A program made the translations under genes and the position numbers. Positions 47,842 through 56,921 of a DNA stretch of 64,000 nucleotides are shown here, piece after piece. This DNA is from RI-43 sp033764725 (GTDB taxonomy: Bacteria > Pseudomonadota > Alphaproteobacteria > Caulobacterales > Aquidulcibacteraceae): NCBI GenBank assembly GCA_033764725.1, contig JANRIR010000066.1, forward strand, positions 1 through 64,000. Reading direction: 5' to 3'. The first letter of the stretch is position 1. Every line of letters begins with the position of its first letter. Under the pieces are notes generated by a model. That model ran no database searches and was not told the DNA's origin. It saw nothing but the letters and a program-made list of their open reading frames with translations.

Positions 47842-48690
47842 TCAAAACAGGCCGAGGCTCTTGAGGCTGGCTGCGCCGTGGCGGCCGATCACCAGATGGT
47901 CGTGCACGCGCACGCCGATCGCGGTGGCGGCGGCGACGATTTCCTTGGTGATGGCGACATCGGCGGCGGAAGGCGCGGGATCGCCGCTGGGGTGGTTGTG
48001 GACCAGGATCACCGAGGCCGCGCTCAGCTCCAGCGCGCGGCGCGCCACTTCGCGGGGATAGACCGGCGCATGATCGATCGTGCCCTCGTTGAGCACTTCA
48101 TCCGCCAGCAATTGATTTTTCGAATCGAGAAACAAAACCCGGAATTGTTCGCGCGGCGCATTGGCCATGGCGAGCTTGCAATAGGCGACCAATTGCGACC
48201 AGGAGCCGATCACCGGACGGCGCGCGATTTCCGCGCGCGCGGCGCGCTCCATCACCGCCTGCAGCACCTTGATCTCCAGCGCGGCGGCGGGGCCGCAGCC
48301 GTCGACCTCCGCCAGCCGCTGCACCGGCGCGGCCAGCACGCCGGCGAGATCGCCGAAGCGGTGCAAAAGCGTTTTGGCGAGGGGCTTGGTGTCGCGGCGC
48401 GGGATGACGCGGAACAGCATCAGCTCGAGCAATTCGTAATCCGCCAGCGCGTTCGGGCCGGCGGAGTCGAACTTCGCCCGCAGCCGCGCGCGATGGTCGT
48501 GATAATGCGGCTTGGTGGGATCTTCGGGAAAGCCGCTGCGCAGGGCCGCGGCGATCGCCTGATCGGCGTCTGGGCTGATCGGGCGCGCGTCTTCGCTGAA
48601 CAAAAGGCGGGTGGCGTCCTCCACCGCGTTGCGCAGGATTTCGCGATCCTTGGCGCGGCGCGTGCGCGGCGGCGTCGCCTTCTCCGGCAT
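47842..48690 (-). CDS. radC: RadC family (JAB/MPN domain) protein
   Basis: The 282-residue protein has a helix-hairpin-helix part (LAEVDGCGPAAALEIK) and a JAB-type metalloprotease-like domain with the HxHPSGD motif in VILVHNHPSGDPAPSAADVA. Its true function is not known, despite the old link to radiation sensitivity. The ATG at 48690 overlaps the map stop in TGATG, so radC follows map in one operon. Confidence 0.93.
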   Translation of the reverse strand: MPEKATPPRTRRAKDREILRNAVEDATRLLFSEDARPISPDADQAIAAALRSGFPEDPTKPHYHDHRARLRAKFDSAGPNALADYELLELMLFRVIPRRDTKPLAKTLLHRFGDLAGVLAAPVQRLAEVDGCGPAAALEIKVLQAVMERAARAEIARRPVIGSWSQLVAYCKLAMANAPREQFRVLFLDSKNQLLADEVLNEGTIDHAPVYPREVARRALELSAASVILVHNHPSGDPAPSAADVAITKEIVAAATAIGVRVHDHLVIGRHGAASLKSLGLF

Positions 48691-49520
48691 CAGGCCGCCG
48701 GCGCCGTGTGCGGCTGATGGAGGCCTGCGGGCGACAGCGTGAAGATTTCGCACCCCGTTTCGGTGACGCCGACGCTGTGCTCGTATTGCGCCGAAAGGCT
48801 TTTGTCCTTGGTCACGGCCGTCCAGCCGTCATTGAGGATTTTCACGCCCGGATTGCCGGCGTTGATCATCGGCTCCACCGTGAACATCATGCCCGGCCGG
48901 AACGCGGGGCCTTCGCCGCGCTTGCCGAAATGCAGAATATTGGGCGCGTCGTGAAACACTTGGCCGACGCCGTGGCCGCAGAATTCGCGCACCACCGAAA
49001 AGCGCTGGCTCTCGGCGTAGCGCTGGATGGCGTAGCCGAGATCGCCCAAGGTCGCGCCCGGCTTGATGACCGCAATGCCGGCCATCATTGCCTCATAGGT
49101 CACGTCCATCAGGCGCTTGGCTTTCACTTTCGGCTCGCCGACGGCGTACATGCGCGACGTGTCGCCGTGCCAGCCGTCGACGATGACGGTGACGTCTATG
49201 TTGAGCACGTCGCCGGGAACGAGCGTGCGCGTGCTGGGGATGCCGTGGCAGACCACGTGATTGACCGAGGTGCAGATCGTGTGGCGGTAGCCGCGATAGA
49301 ACAGGCACGCCGGCAGCGCGCCGTGGTCGAGCACGAAGGTGCGCGCGAGGTCGTCGAGGTATTGCGTGGCGACGCCCGCCTTCACGTGCGGCGCCAGCAT
49401 GTCGAGGCAGGCCGCCGCCAGCCGGCCGGCGCGGCGCATGCCGTCGAACGCTTCGGCGGGATGCAGCTTGATCTCGGCGGTGGCGCGCACCGGCGCGTCG
49501 AGGGCGGCGATATAGGTCAT
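48690..49520 (-). CDS. map: Methionine aminopeptidase, type I
   Basis: MetAP removes the initiator methionine. The 276-residue enzyme has the first metal-pocket histidine in VVCHGIPSTR. The metal ligands lie in LNIDVTVIVDGWHGDTSRMY, FCGHGVGQVFHD, FTVEPMINAG and QYEHSVGVTE. I chose the ATG at 49520 (MTYIAALDAPVRA); the longer frame runs through the repeat. It precedes radC. Confidence 0.96.
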   Translation of the reverse strand: MTYIAALDAPVRATAEIKLHPAEAFDGMRRAGRLAAACLDMLAPHVKAGVATQYLDDLARTFVLDHGALPACLFYRGYRHTICTSVNHVVCHGIPSTRTLVPGDVLNIDVTVIVDGWHGDTSRMYAVGEPKVKAKRLMDVTYEAMMAGIAVIKPGATLGDLGYAIQRYAESQRFSVVREFCGHGVGQVFHDAPNILHFGKRGEGPAFRPGMMFTVEPMINAGNPGVKILNDGWTAVTKDKSLSAQYEHSVGVTETGCEIFTLSPAGLHQPHTAPAA

Positions 49521-49614
49521 GGGACTCAAGGTTTGGGGACGAACGCACAGGCAATAGCACGGTCCCGCCCGGAAGCGCGAGGGCGGGAGGCGGTGTGCGC
49601 GGTCCGTGAGGCCG

Positions 49615-49763
49615 CCCCCTTCTCCCCTTGTGGGAGAAGGTGGATTGCCGCGAAGCGGCAAGACGGATGAGGGGTGTTTGCGCATCCTTGCCAAGGTTGG
49701 GGCCGTCACCCCTCATCCGCCCCGGACCAAGTCCGGGGCACCTTCTCCCACAAGGGGAGAAGG
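49615..49763. repeat. Family C inverted repeat pair with a family A fragment
   Basis: CCCCTTCTCCCCTTGTGGGA and GACGGATGAGGGGTG face TCACCCCTCATCCGCCCCGG and CACCTTCTCCCACAAGGGGA. In the right unit the usual inner hairpin is replaced by CCCCGGACCAAGTCCGGGG, which recalls family A. It lies between map and the divergent SDR gene. Confidence 0.75.
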
Positions 49764-49852
49764 AGGTGCTGCCACGAACTACGCTCGCGTCCCGGGCTAT
49801 CCAGGCGTTTGCGCGGCGCACTAGGATCGTGGCGCAGAACAAGGAGCGCGCC

Positions 49853-50647
49853 ATGGCGGATTTCGACGGCAAGGTCATCCTGATCACCGGGTCGGCGACG
49901 GGCCTGGGCGCGGCGATGGCTGTCGGCGCGGCGCGGCGCGGGGCCAAGGCGATCATCCTCAATTGCACCAAGTCCCTGGCCGAAGCGGAAGAGACCGCCG
50001 CCGCCGTCCGCGCCGCCGGCGCCGAAGCCGCGATCGCACAGGGCGATGTCGGCGACGACGACGCCTGCCGGTCGATCGCCCAGGCGGCGGCGCGCTACGG
50101 CAAGCTCGACGCGCTCGTGAACAATGCGGGGATCACCAAGCACGTGCCCAACCATGCCGATCTCGATGGCCTCGCGAAGGAGGATTTCCTGCGCCTCTAT
50201 GCGGTCAACACGGTCGGCCCGTTCCAGATGATCCGCGCCTGCCGCACCCTGTTGGAGGCCGCCGGCCGCGCCAGCGTGCTCATGGTGTCCTCGATCGCGG
50301 GCGTGACCGGCATCGGCTCGTCGGTCGCCTACGCCGCCTCGAAGGGGGCGCTCAACACCATGACGCTGTCGCTCGCCCGCGCGCTTGCGCCCAAGATCCG
50401 CGTCAACGCGCTGTGCCCCGGCTATATCGACACGCGCTGGTTTCCCGACGCCTTCGGCGAAGCGACCACCGCGCGCATCCGCGACAACGTCGCCAAGTCG
50501 ACGCCGCTGCAGGTCGCCTCGCAACCCGAGGACATCGCCGATGCGGGCCTGTTCCTGATCTCGGAGGCCAGCCGGCACGTCACCGGCGAAACGCTGCTCG
50601 TCGACGCGGGATTGCATCTTGGCTACGCGCCGCTCGCGGCCCGGTAA
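49853..50647 (+). CDS. SDR-family oxidoreductase
   Basis: The 264-residue short-chain dehydrogenase has TGSATGLGAAMAVGAARRG (TGxxxGxG), NNAG in DALVNNAGITK, the catalytic serine in LMVSSIAGVTG, and YAASKGALNTM. AAGGAG lies 6 bases before the ATG. FabG-like substrates are possible, but the specificity is not clear. The gene stands alone between repeats and the porin gene. Confidence 0.92.
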   Translation: MADFDGKVILITGSATGLGAAMAVGAARRGAKAIILNCTKSLAEAEETAAAVRAAGAEAAIAQGDVGDDDACRSIAQAAARYGKLDALVNNAGITKHVPNHADLDGLAKEDFLRLYAVNTVGPFQMIRACRTLLEAAGRASVLMVSSIAGVTGIGSSVAYAASKGALNTMTLSLARALAPKIRVNALCPGYIDTRWFPDAFGEATTARIRDNVAKSTPLQVASQPEDIADAGLFLISEASRHVTGETLLVDAGLHLGYAPLAAR

Positions 50648-50778
50648 GCGCAGGCGCCTCTTTTTGCAGCGCAGCAGATCAAACGACGCGCAATGCGCGC
50701 GCAACATTCTGCTTGTCCGCATGACAATGCAGTCATGCGCGCATCGGTCGCCGCTTTTCGGGCAAATTTATGCTTCCA

Positions 50779-50794
50779 TTAACCAAATGTTGAC
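50779..50794 (+). promoter_or_regulatory. CtrA-like box upstream of the TorF porin gene
   Basis: TTAACCAAATGTTGAC matches the CtrA full site TTAA-N7-TTAAC with one mismatch and correct spacing. It lies about 55 bases before the porin ATG, in an unusually AT-rich patch for this genome. Direct CtrA control is inferred only from this match. Confidence 0.4.
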
Positions 50795-50846
50795 GCTGAG
50801 GGGTCAGCCTCGCTGCGACGCGGCGAGAACCGCGGAGATTGAGGGG

Positions 50847-51599
50847 ATGAAGAGAATGAAGAAACTTCTTGGGCTCGCAGCGCTCGCTGGCGCTGCGGCC
50901 ATTTCGGTCGGCACGGCGTCGACGGCGTCCGCCGAAGCCACGTTCTCCGGCAATGTCGCGCTCACATCGGATTATGTGTTCCGCGGCATCTCGCAATCCG
51001 ACAGCGACATCGCCATCCAGGGCGGCTTCGATTACGGCAACGACATCGGCGGCCTGCCGGTCTATGCCGGCGTGTGGGCGTCGAACATCGATTTCGGTCT
51101 CGACGGCACGGTCGAGGTCGATCTCTATGGCGGCGTGAAGCCGCAATTGGGCCCGATCACGCTCGACGCCGGCTTCGTCTATTACGTCTATCCAGGCATC
51201 GACGACAGCTTCAACGCCGATTATCTCGAGTTCAAGCTCGGCGGTTCGGTGTCGCCGGCGGAAGGCCTCACGATCGGCGCCGTGGCCTATTACGCGCCCG
51301 AGTTCACCTTCACGGACGACGATTCCGGCCTCTATGTCGAAGCCAACGCCGCCTACACGATCAATGATCTGTTCGCGGTCTCCGGCGCGGTCGGCAACCA
51401 AAGCGTCGACGTCGACAATTATTATTTCGCCGCTGGCGACAATTACACCACGTTCAATGTCGGCGGCACGCTGTCGGCGTACGGTTTCGGCATCGATCTG
51501 CGCTATTACGACACCGATCTCGACCCCGAGCTCGTCGGCCCCTCGGGCGACGAAATCTCGGACGGCCGCGTCGTGCTGACGTTCAAGCGCGCGCTGTAA
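50847..51599 (+). CDS. TorF family putative porin
   Basis: The 250-residue protein has a signal peptide (cleavage near ASA-EA) and the TIGR02001-type start FSGNVALTSDYVFRGISQSD, followed by about ten beta-strands. It ends VVLTFKRAL. TorF-like proteins are outer-membrane proteins of uncertain role. Two starts are possible, 50847 with GGAG upstream and 50856 with GAGGGG upstream. I list the longer. A strong terminator follows. Confidence 0.88.
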   Translation: MKRMKKLLGLAALAGAAAISVGTASTASAEATFSGNVALTSDYVFRGISQSDSDIAIQGGFDYGNDIGGLPVYAGVWASNIDFGLDGTVEVDLYGGVKPQLGPITLDAGFVYYVYPGIDDSFNADYLEFKLGGSVSPAEGLTIGAVAYYAPEFTFTDDDSGLYVEANAAYTINDLFAVSGAVGNQSVDVDNYYFAAGDNYTTFNVGGTLSAYGFGIDLRYYDTDLDPELVGPSGDEISDGRVVLTFKRAL

Positions 51600-51635
51600 G
51601 CTTTCTCCAGTCTACTGGGTTTGGGTTTGACGATC

Positions 51636-51669
51636 TGGCCGCCGTGGTCTCCACGGCGGCCATTTTTTT
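51636..51669 (+). terminator. Rho-independent terminator of the TorF porin gene
   Basis: TGGCCGCCGTGG and CCACGGCGGCCA form a perfect 12-bp stem with a TCT loop and a run of seven T. It also lies just past the stop of the convergent TIR-WD40 gene, but only the plus strand has the T-run. Confidence 0.93.
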
Positions 51670-51677
51670 CGTTTCTT

Positions 51678-54656
51678 CTAGCGGCAGGCGTCGCCGGGCG
51701 TGCGCGGATTGACGACGCGCGCGCGCTCGAGCTCCAGCGCAGAGAACGCCGACAGGCCGCGCGTGAGCCGCTCGCCGCAGGCAAGCCGCATCAGCGCGCC
51801 GGTGGTTTGCGTCGTCAGCCGCACATCCCAGATGCGCGCTGCGCCGTCTTCCGACGCGGTGATCACGCGCAATCCGTCGCGATCGAAGGCCGCGCGGCGC
51901 AGGGACTGGGCGTCCGGCCCGCGCAGCTGCGCGATCTCGCGGCCGGAGGCCGCATCCCACACGCGCGCCGAGCCGTCGGTCGCCGCCGTGAGCACGCGCG
52001 CCCCGTCGCCGCTGAACGCCGCATCGAGAATGGGGTTGGCGTGGCCGAGCAGGGTGATCAGCAGCGCGCCGTCGGCGGCGTTCCAGATGCGCGCGACATT
52101 GTCGTCGCCGACTGTGACGAGACGCGCGCTGTCGGGGCTGAAGGCGAGGGCGCGCACGGCGGCGTCGTGGCCGGCGAGCATGGCCGATTCGGTCCAGCCT
52201 TCGGTCTCGTGCAGGCGTATGGCGTTGTCGCTCAACGAGGCGAGTCGGCGCCCGTCAGGGCTGAACGCCAGCGCGACCACCGAGCCGAGATGGCCGTACA
52301 GAACCGCCGCTTCCCGGCGCCGGTGAAGATCCCAGATGCGCACCGTGGAATCTTCGCCGCCGGTCGCGAGCCAGGCGCCGCTGGGATCGAGCGCGGCGGC
52401 GGCGACCGCGCCGTCATGACCGAGGAGCGCGGCGCGCTCGGCGCCGTCGACGGCCGACCAGATGCGCACGTCGCCGTCGCTCGAGGCGGAGATGACGTCG
52501 TCGCCGTCCGGCGTGAACAGCGCCAGCGTCGGCGAGCCGACATGGCCCGCGTACTCAACCATCGGCGCGCCGCTTTCCCCGTCCCAGATCCGCACCTTGC
52601 CATCGACGCCCGCGGTGACGATTCGGGTTTCGTCCGCGCTCCAGCCCGCCGCGCGCAGCGGCCCGTCATGGCCGTCGAGCGCGGCGATCAGCGCGCCGTC
52701 CGCCACGCGCCAGATGCGCGCGACGCCGTCGTCCGAGGCGGTGAGCGCGCGCGCGCCGGCGCGGTCGAACATGGCGCGCTCGACCGGCGCGCCCGTGCGC
52801 AGCGCGCCTTGCAGCGCCGGCGCGCGCACGCGCCACAGCCGGGCGGTGCGGTCGTCGGATACGGTCAAGAGCGTGTCGGCGTCGGTGCTGAAGGCGACCG
52901 CGCCCACCGGGCCGCGATGGCCGACAAAAGCGGCGATGTGCTCCCCGCTCGCCGCATCCCACACATGGGCGGTGGAGTCCTCCGAAGCGGCCGCGATCAA
53001 CGCGCCGTCGGCGCTGTAGGTCACGCCCCAGATGGCGCCGAGCGGCCCGACGAGTTCGAACAAGCGGCGCCCGCCGGCCGCGTCGAACACGTAGAGATAG
53101 CCGGCATCGTCGCCGGCGACGACGGTGCGGCCGTCCGGGCTGAACTGGATCTGCCCCACCGGCGCGTTGAAGGCGCGCACGGTCGCGCGCAGGCGGCCGC
53201 TGCGCGCGTCCCACAGGCGCAACAGATTGTCGTCGCCGCCGGTCGCTGCAAAACGCCCGTCCGGGCTCAAGGCGACCGCGCGCAGCGACCCGCCCGCGGC
53301 CCGCAGCCGCGTGCGCAGGCGCCCGTCCGGCATCGACCAGATGCGCGCGATGCGATCGTCGCCGCCGGCGATGAGCGCGCTGGAATCGGCGCTGAAGGCG
53401 GCATGGTCGAGCGCGCCCTCATGGTCGCGCAGCGTCGCCCGCACCGCGCCGTCCGGCGTGCGCAGCACCACCGCGCCGTCGGTCGTCAGCGTCGCCAGCG
53501 TCCGGCCGTCCGGGCTGTAGCTGATCCAGGCCGCCGACGTCCCGCTCTCGGCCAGCGCAAGCGGCGCGCTGTCGCGCCCCATCGGCCAGAGGCGGAGGGC
53601 GCCGTCCTCCGAGACGCTCGCCCCCCAGGCGCCGTCGGGACTGAACGTCGCCGCCCAAACGGGCGCGGCGTGGCCCTGGAACGTGCGCACCTGACGCAGG
53701 CTCGCGCTGTCCCATTGCGTCAAGGCGCCGTCGCGCCCCCAGGCGGCGAAGCGCGCGCCGCCGGGCAGAAACGCTGCACCATACAGCGCGCCGCCCTGCA
53801 CCGGCGTCACGCCCACGGCCTGCATGCCGTAAAGAGCCCGCATCAGCTCGGCCCGCGCATGCACGGGATCGAAGGCGCGCAGCGGCGCGTCGTGGCCGCG
53901 CAGGCCGGCCAGCGCCAGGCGCGCAGCGGAATCGGCCTGTCCAGCGCTATTGGCGCTGGCGGCGAGATTGGCGAAGGCGTCGGAGCGCGCCGCCGCCACG
54001 CGCCGTTCGCCACCGCTCTGCACGCCCGCCACCACGCCGCCGGCGCACAGCGCCGCCAGCGCCGCAAGCGCGCCGCGGATCCACCATTGCCGGATCGCTT
54101 CGCGCCGGCGGCGCTGCCACAGCTGGTCGAACGGCACATTGAGCAGGCCGGCGGCGATGCGGGCGCACACGCGCTGCATCCCGTCGATGCGCAGATCGAT
54201 CCCGACCGGCTCGACCGGCATGTCGTCGGGATGCAGATCGGGCCCGGCGTCGAGGCGCAGCGACGGCGGAAAGCATTCCTCCGCCGGGTTCTGCGCGTTG
54301 GGCGTTCCCTCGATGATGACGGCGAAGATGCGATCATGCCGGCCGGTGAGGCGGAAATGCTGCACCTCGGTGTCGACCCAGCGCGAAGCGGCCGAGCGCG
54401 GCGAGCACACCACGATCAGGCTTTCGGAATCCTCGATCGCGCCGCGCACCGTGGCGCTGATGTCGGCGGCGGCGCTCATGTCCTCCGTGTCGCGAAAGAA
54501 CTTTCCCAACAGCCGCCGCTTCGACTGGATCGCGTCGGGCGCGACGCCGAGCGGCACGCGGTAATTCTCCAGCGCGCGATGCAGGCGCTGGGCGGTGGTC
54601 ATGTCGCGCTGGCTGTAGCTGATAAAGGCGCGGTAGCGCTTGCGCTGGGTCTGCAT
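51678..54656 (-). CDS. TIR - transmembrane - WD40 protein
   Basis: The 992-residue protein has a TIR domain at about residues 8-120 (YRAFISYSQRDMTTAQRLHR; FFRDTEDM; SLIVVCSPRSAASRWVDTEV). The predicted NADase glutamate, Glu97, follows Trp93 in RWVDTE. A basic stretch and one transmembrane helix (about 193-213) follow. About 16 WD40 repeats from residue 285 to the end, such as GHDGAVAAAALDPSGAWLAT, could form two propellers. It should be membrane-anchored, with the TIR domain probably in the cytosol and the propellers possibly outside. TIR domains act in antiphage NAD+ signalling. It is divergent from a SLOG gene, with 138 bases between them. Confidence 0.9.
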   Translation of the reverse strand: MQTQRKRYRAFISYSQRDMTTAQRLHRALENYRVPLGVAPDAIQSKRRLLGKFFRDTEDMSAAADISATVRGAIEDSESLIVVCSPRSAASRWVDTEVQHFRLTGRHDRIFAVIIEGTPNAQNPAEECFPPSLRLDAGPDLHPDDMPVEPVGIDLRIDGMQRVCARIAAGLLNVPFDQLWQRRRREAIRQWWIRGALAALAALCAGGVVAGVQSGGERRVAAARSDAFANLAASANSAGQADSAARLALAGLRGHDAPLRAFDPVHARAELMRALYGMQAVGVTPVQGGALYGAAFLPGGARFAAWGRDGALTQWDSASLRQVRTFQGHAAPVWAATFSPDGAWGASVSEDGALRLWPMGRDSAPLALAESGTSAAWISYSPDGRTLATLTTDGAVVLRTPDGAVRATLRDHEGALDHAAFSADSSALIAGGDDRIARIWSMPDGRLRTRLRAAGGSLRAVALSPDGRFAATGGDDNLLRLWDARSGRLRATVRAFNAPVGQIQFSPDGRTVVAGDDAGYLYVFDAAGGRRLFELVGPLGAIWGVTYSADGALIAAASEDSTAHVWDAASGEHIAAFVGHRGPVGAVAFSTDADTLLTVSDDRTARLWRVRAPALQGALRTGAPVERAMFDRAGARALTASDDGVARIWRVADGALIAALDGHDGPLRAAGWSADETRIVTAGVDGKVRIWDGESGAPMVEYAGHVGSPTLALFTPDGDDVISASSDGDVRIWSAVDGAERAALLGHDGAVAAAALDPSGAWLATGGEDSTVRIWDLHRRREAAVLYGHLGSVVALAFSPDGRRLASLSDNAIRLHETEGWTESAMLAGHDAAVRALAFSPDSARLVTVGDDNVARIWNAADGALLITLLGHANPILDAAFSGDGARVLTAATDGSARVWDAASGREIAQLRGPDAQSLRRAAFDRDGLRVITASEDGAARIWDVRLTTQTTGALMRLACGERLTRGLSAFSALELERARVVNPRTPGDACR

Positions 54657-54794
54657 GGGCCCCCCCGGGCGGGCCGCGCGCTCGCGTGCGACGGCGGCGA
54701 CGGTAGGGCGGAAGCGGGCTTGAGCGCAACGCTGGCGCAGCGCATGGATTGGCGCGTGCGCCGGCCAATGCCGCGCACGCTCGGGGGGAGCAGC

Positions 54795-56783
54795 GTGACG
54801 ACAGTGCAAGCGCCGCCGGCGCCCGTGGCGCGGTTTTGCGTCGGCGTCACCGGGCATCGGCTGAACCATGCCGGGCTGCAGACGCAGGCGGCGGCCGTGC
54901 GCGCAAGCCTCGCCGCGCTGCTGGCGCAGATCGATGCGCGTGCGAAAACCTTCTCCAGTTCGCCGCCGCGGCTGCATTCGATGCTTGCCGACGGGGCCGA
55001 TCAATTCTGCGCCGACGCGGCCTTGGCCTGCGGCTGGGAGCTTGTCGCGCCGCTGCCGTTCGGGTTGGCGCTCGCCGGCGCCACCGCCGAGGATTGGCAG
55101 GGCGAGGCGGCCGCGGCGGCCCTCGCGCACGCACAGGCGCGCGCCGACGGCGCCGGCGCCCCGGACCCAGCCTTCGCGGCGGTGGATCGTTTCTTCGACT
55201 ATGCAACCAAAGCGCAAGTCTTCGCGCTGGCCGAACGTGACGCGCAGATCGAACGGCTCTATCGCCAGCGCGCGCACGGCGACGGCGAGGCGCAGGCGGC
55301 GTTCGCCGCGGAGACCTCGCACCGCTACACGCTGGCCTCGCGCGTCATCGTGGAGCAATCCGATCTTCTGATCGCGCTATGGGACGGCGTCAGCCGCACC
55401 GGCTTCGGCGGCACCGGCCACACCATCGCCGCAGCGCTCGAGAGCGGCGTGCCGGTGGCGTGGATCCGGCCCGACGCGCCGGAGGTGTGGCGCATCCTGC
55501 GCACGCCGGAAGATCTGGCCGACCTCGACGCCGCGCGCCGCGACAGCGAGCCGGAGGCCGCACTGGCGCGGATCGTGGAGGACGCGCTGCGCGCCGATCG
55601 TCCGCCCGGGCACGGCGATGCGCACGCTTCGGCCGGCATGGCGGAGTTCCTCAAGGAGGCGTGGCCCGAAAAGAGCAACCGCTTGTGGCACGGCTATCGC
55701 CGCATCGAGGCGATGTTCGGCGAAAGCGGCAATCCGTTCCGCAGCCTGACGCAGACTTATGCGCGGCCCGATCAGATCGCCGACGGCGCCTGGCGCGACC
55801 TGATGGCGCGCATCGGCGCGCTGCCGGGACTCGCGGAGGATTTCGTTGCGCAATTGCGCAACAGCATCGCGCCGCGCTTCGCCTTCGCGGACGGCATCTC
55901 CACGCATCTCTCGGACGCCTATCGCGGCGGCATGATCCTGAACTTCGCGCTGTCGGCGGTCGCGGCTGTCGGCGGGCTGACCTACATGCCCTTCTTCACC
56001 TATTACGAAAAACCGGAATTCGCGATTTTCGAACTGACGATGCTGTGCGCCATCGTGCTGGTCACGCAGATCGGCGGCAAACGCCGCTGGCACGGACGCT
56101 GGTTCGAATCGCGCCGCGTTGCGGAATATCTGCGCCACAATCCGATCCTGCTCGCGATTGGGGTGGCGCGGCCCGCGGGGCGCTGGCCGCGCGGCGTTGA
56201 GACGTCCTGGCCGGAATGGTATGCGCGCCAGACCTTGCGCGAGATCGGCCTGCCGCGCGCGACGGTGACGCCGGCCTTTCTGCGCGCCGCGCTGGAGCTT
56301 GTGCTGCAGCCGCACGTGGTGTCGCAGCGCGACTATCACCTCGCCAAGGCCAAGCGGCTGCGCAACGTGCACGACAATCTCGATAAATTGTCGATGGCGC
56401 TGTTCATCTGCGCGATCGTCGTGGTGGCCGGGTATGTGACGCTGAAGGGCGTCGAAATGCTGCCGGGCGTCGGAAGCCTGGTGTCGCCGCGCCAGACGAG
56501 CCAGTTCACTTACTTTGGCGTCGTGCTGCCGCTGCTCGGCGCCACCATCGCCGGCGTGCGTTATTTCGGCGATTTCGAGCGGTTCTCCTCAATCTCGGAG
56601 GTCGCCGCCGAAAAGCTCGACGCGATCGCCGCGCGCATCGCCGCGCTTCTGCGCCTGAGCGACGCCGACATCGATTACGAGGTCGTCGCGCGCCTCGCCC
56701 ACGCGATCGACGACGTCGTCGTCGGCGAGATCGAAAGCTGGCAGGCGGTGTTCGGCGGCAAACACATCACCATCCCGGTGTGA
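54795..56783 (+). CDS. SLOG-domain protein with four transmembrane segments (SLATT-like)
   Basis: The 662-residue protein has an N-terminal SLOG Rossmann domain: FCVGVTGHRLNHAG (residues 14-27), MLADGADQF and RVIVEQSDLLIALWDG..GGTGHTI (183-211). Membrane segments lie at about 378-400, 410-428, 532-550 and 572-590. Near them are RWFESRRVAEYLRH and YHLAKAKRLRNVHDNLDKLS, which resemble SLATT effector helices. SLOG domains bind nucleotide ligands and SLATT domains are predicted pores. I chose the GTG at 54795, just after GGGGGGAG; in-frame ATGs at 54744 and 54768 are less well placed. It is divergent from the TIR-WD40 gene. Confidence 0.82.
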   Translation: MTTVQAPPAPVARFCVGVTGHRLNHAGLQTQAAAVRASLAALLAQIDARAKTFSSSPPRLHSMLADGADQFCADAALACGWELVAPLPFGLALAGATAEDWQGEAAAAALAHAQARADGAGAPDPAFAAVDRFFDYATKAQVFALAERDAQIERLYRQRAHGDGEAQAAFAAETSHRYTLASRVIVEQSDLLIALWDGVSRTGFGGTGHTIAAALESGVPVAWIRPDAPEVWRILRTPEDLADLDAARRDSEPEAALARIVEDALRADRPPGHGDAHASAGMAEFLKEAWPEKSNRLWHGYRRIEAMFGESGNPFRSLTQTYARPDQIADGAWRDLMARIGALPGLAEDFVAQLRNSIAPRFAFADGISTHLSDAYRGGMILNFALSAVAAVGGLTYMPFFTYYEKPEFAIFELTMLCAIVLVTQIGGKRRWHGRWFESRRVAEYLRHNPILLAIGVARPAGRWPRGVETSWPEWYARQTLREIGLPRATVTPAFLRAALELVLQPHVVSQRDYHLAKAKRLRNVHDNLDKLSMALFICAIVVVAGYVTLKGVEMLPGVGSLVSPRQTSQFTYFGVVLPLLGATIAGVRYFGDFERFSSISEVAAEKLDAIAARIAALLRLSDADIDYEVVARLAHAIDDVVVGEIESWQAVFGGKHITIPV

Positions 56784-56801
56784 GGCGCGGGCGCGCGTTC
56801 G

Positions 56802-56911
56802 CCCCCTCAGTCACGCGTGCCGCGTGACAGCTCCCCCGTGAACGGGGGAGCAAACTGCGCCTCTTTCCTCCCCCGTTTACGGGGGAGGTGGCCGCGAAGC
56901 GGACGGAGGGG
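56802..56911. repeat. Family B-like palindromes between the SLOG gene and terC
   Basis: A TCACGCGTGCCGCGTGA hairpin precedes two perfect 9-bp hairpins, CTCCCCCGTGAACGGGGGAG (56831-56850) and CTCCCCCGTTTACGGGGGAG (56868-56887), followed by GTGGCCGCGAAGCGGACGGA. They lie between convergent genes and may stop transcription from both sides. Confidence 0.75.
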
Positions 56912-56921
56912 CGCGCGCGCT

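Noticed and set aside
51678..56783. Canonical Thoeris system
   Set aside because: The TIR and SLOG parts recall ThsB and ThsA, but the domain layouts (WD40 fusion, membrane effector, divergent genes) differ, so I did not use that name.
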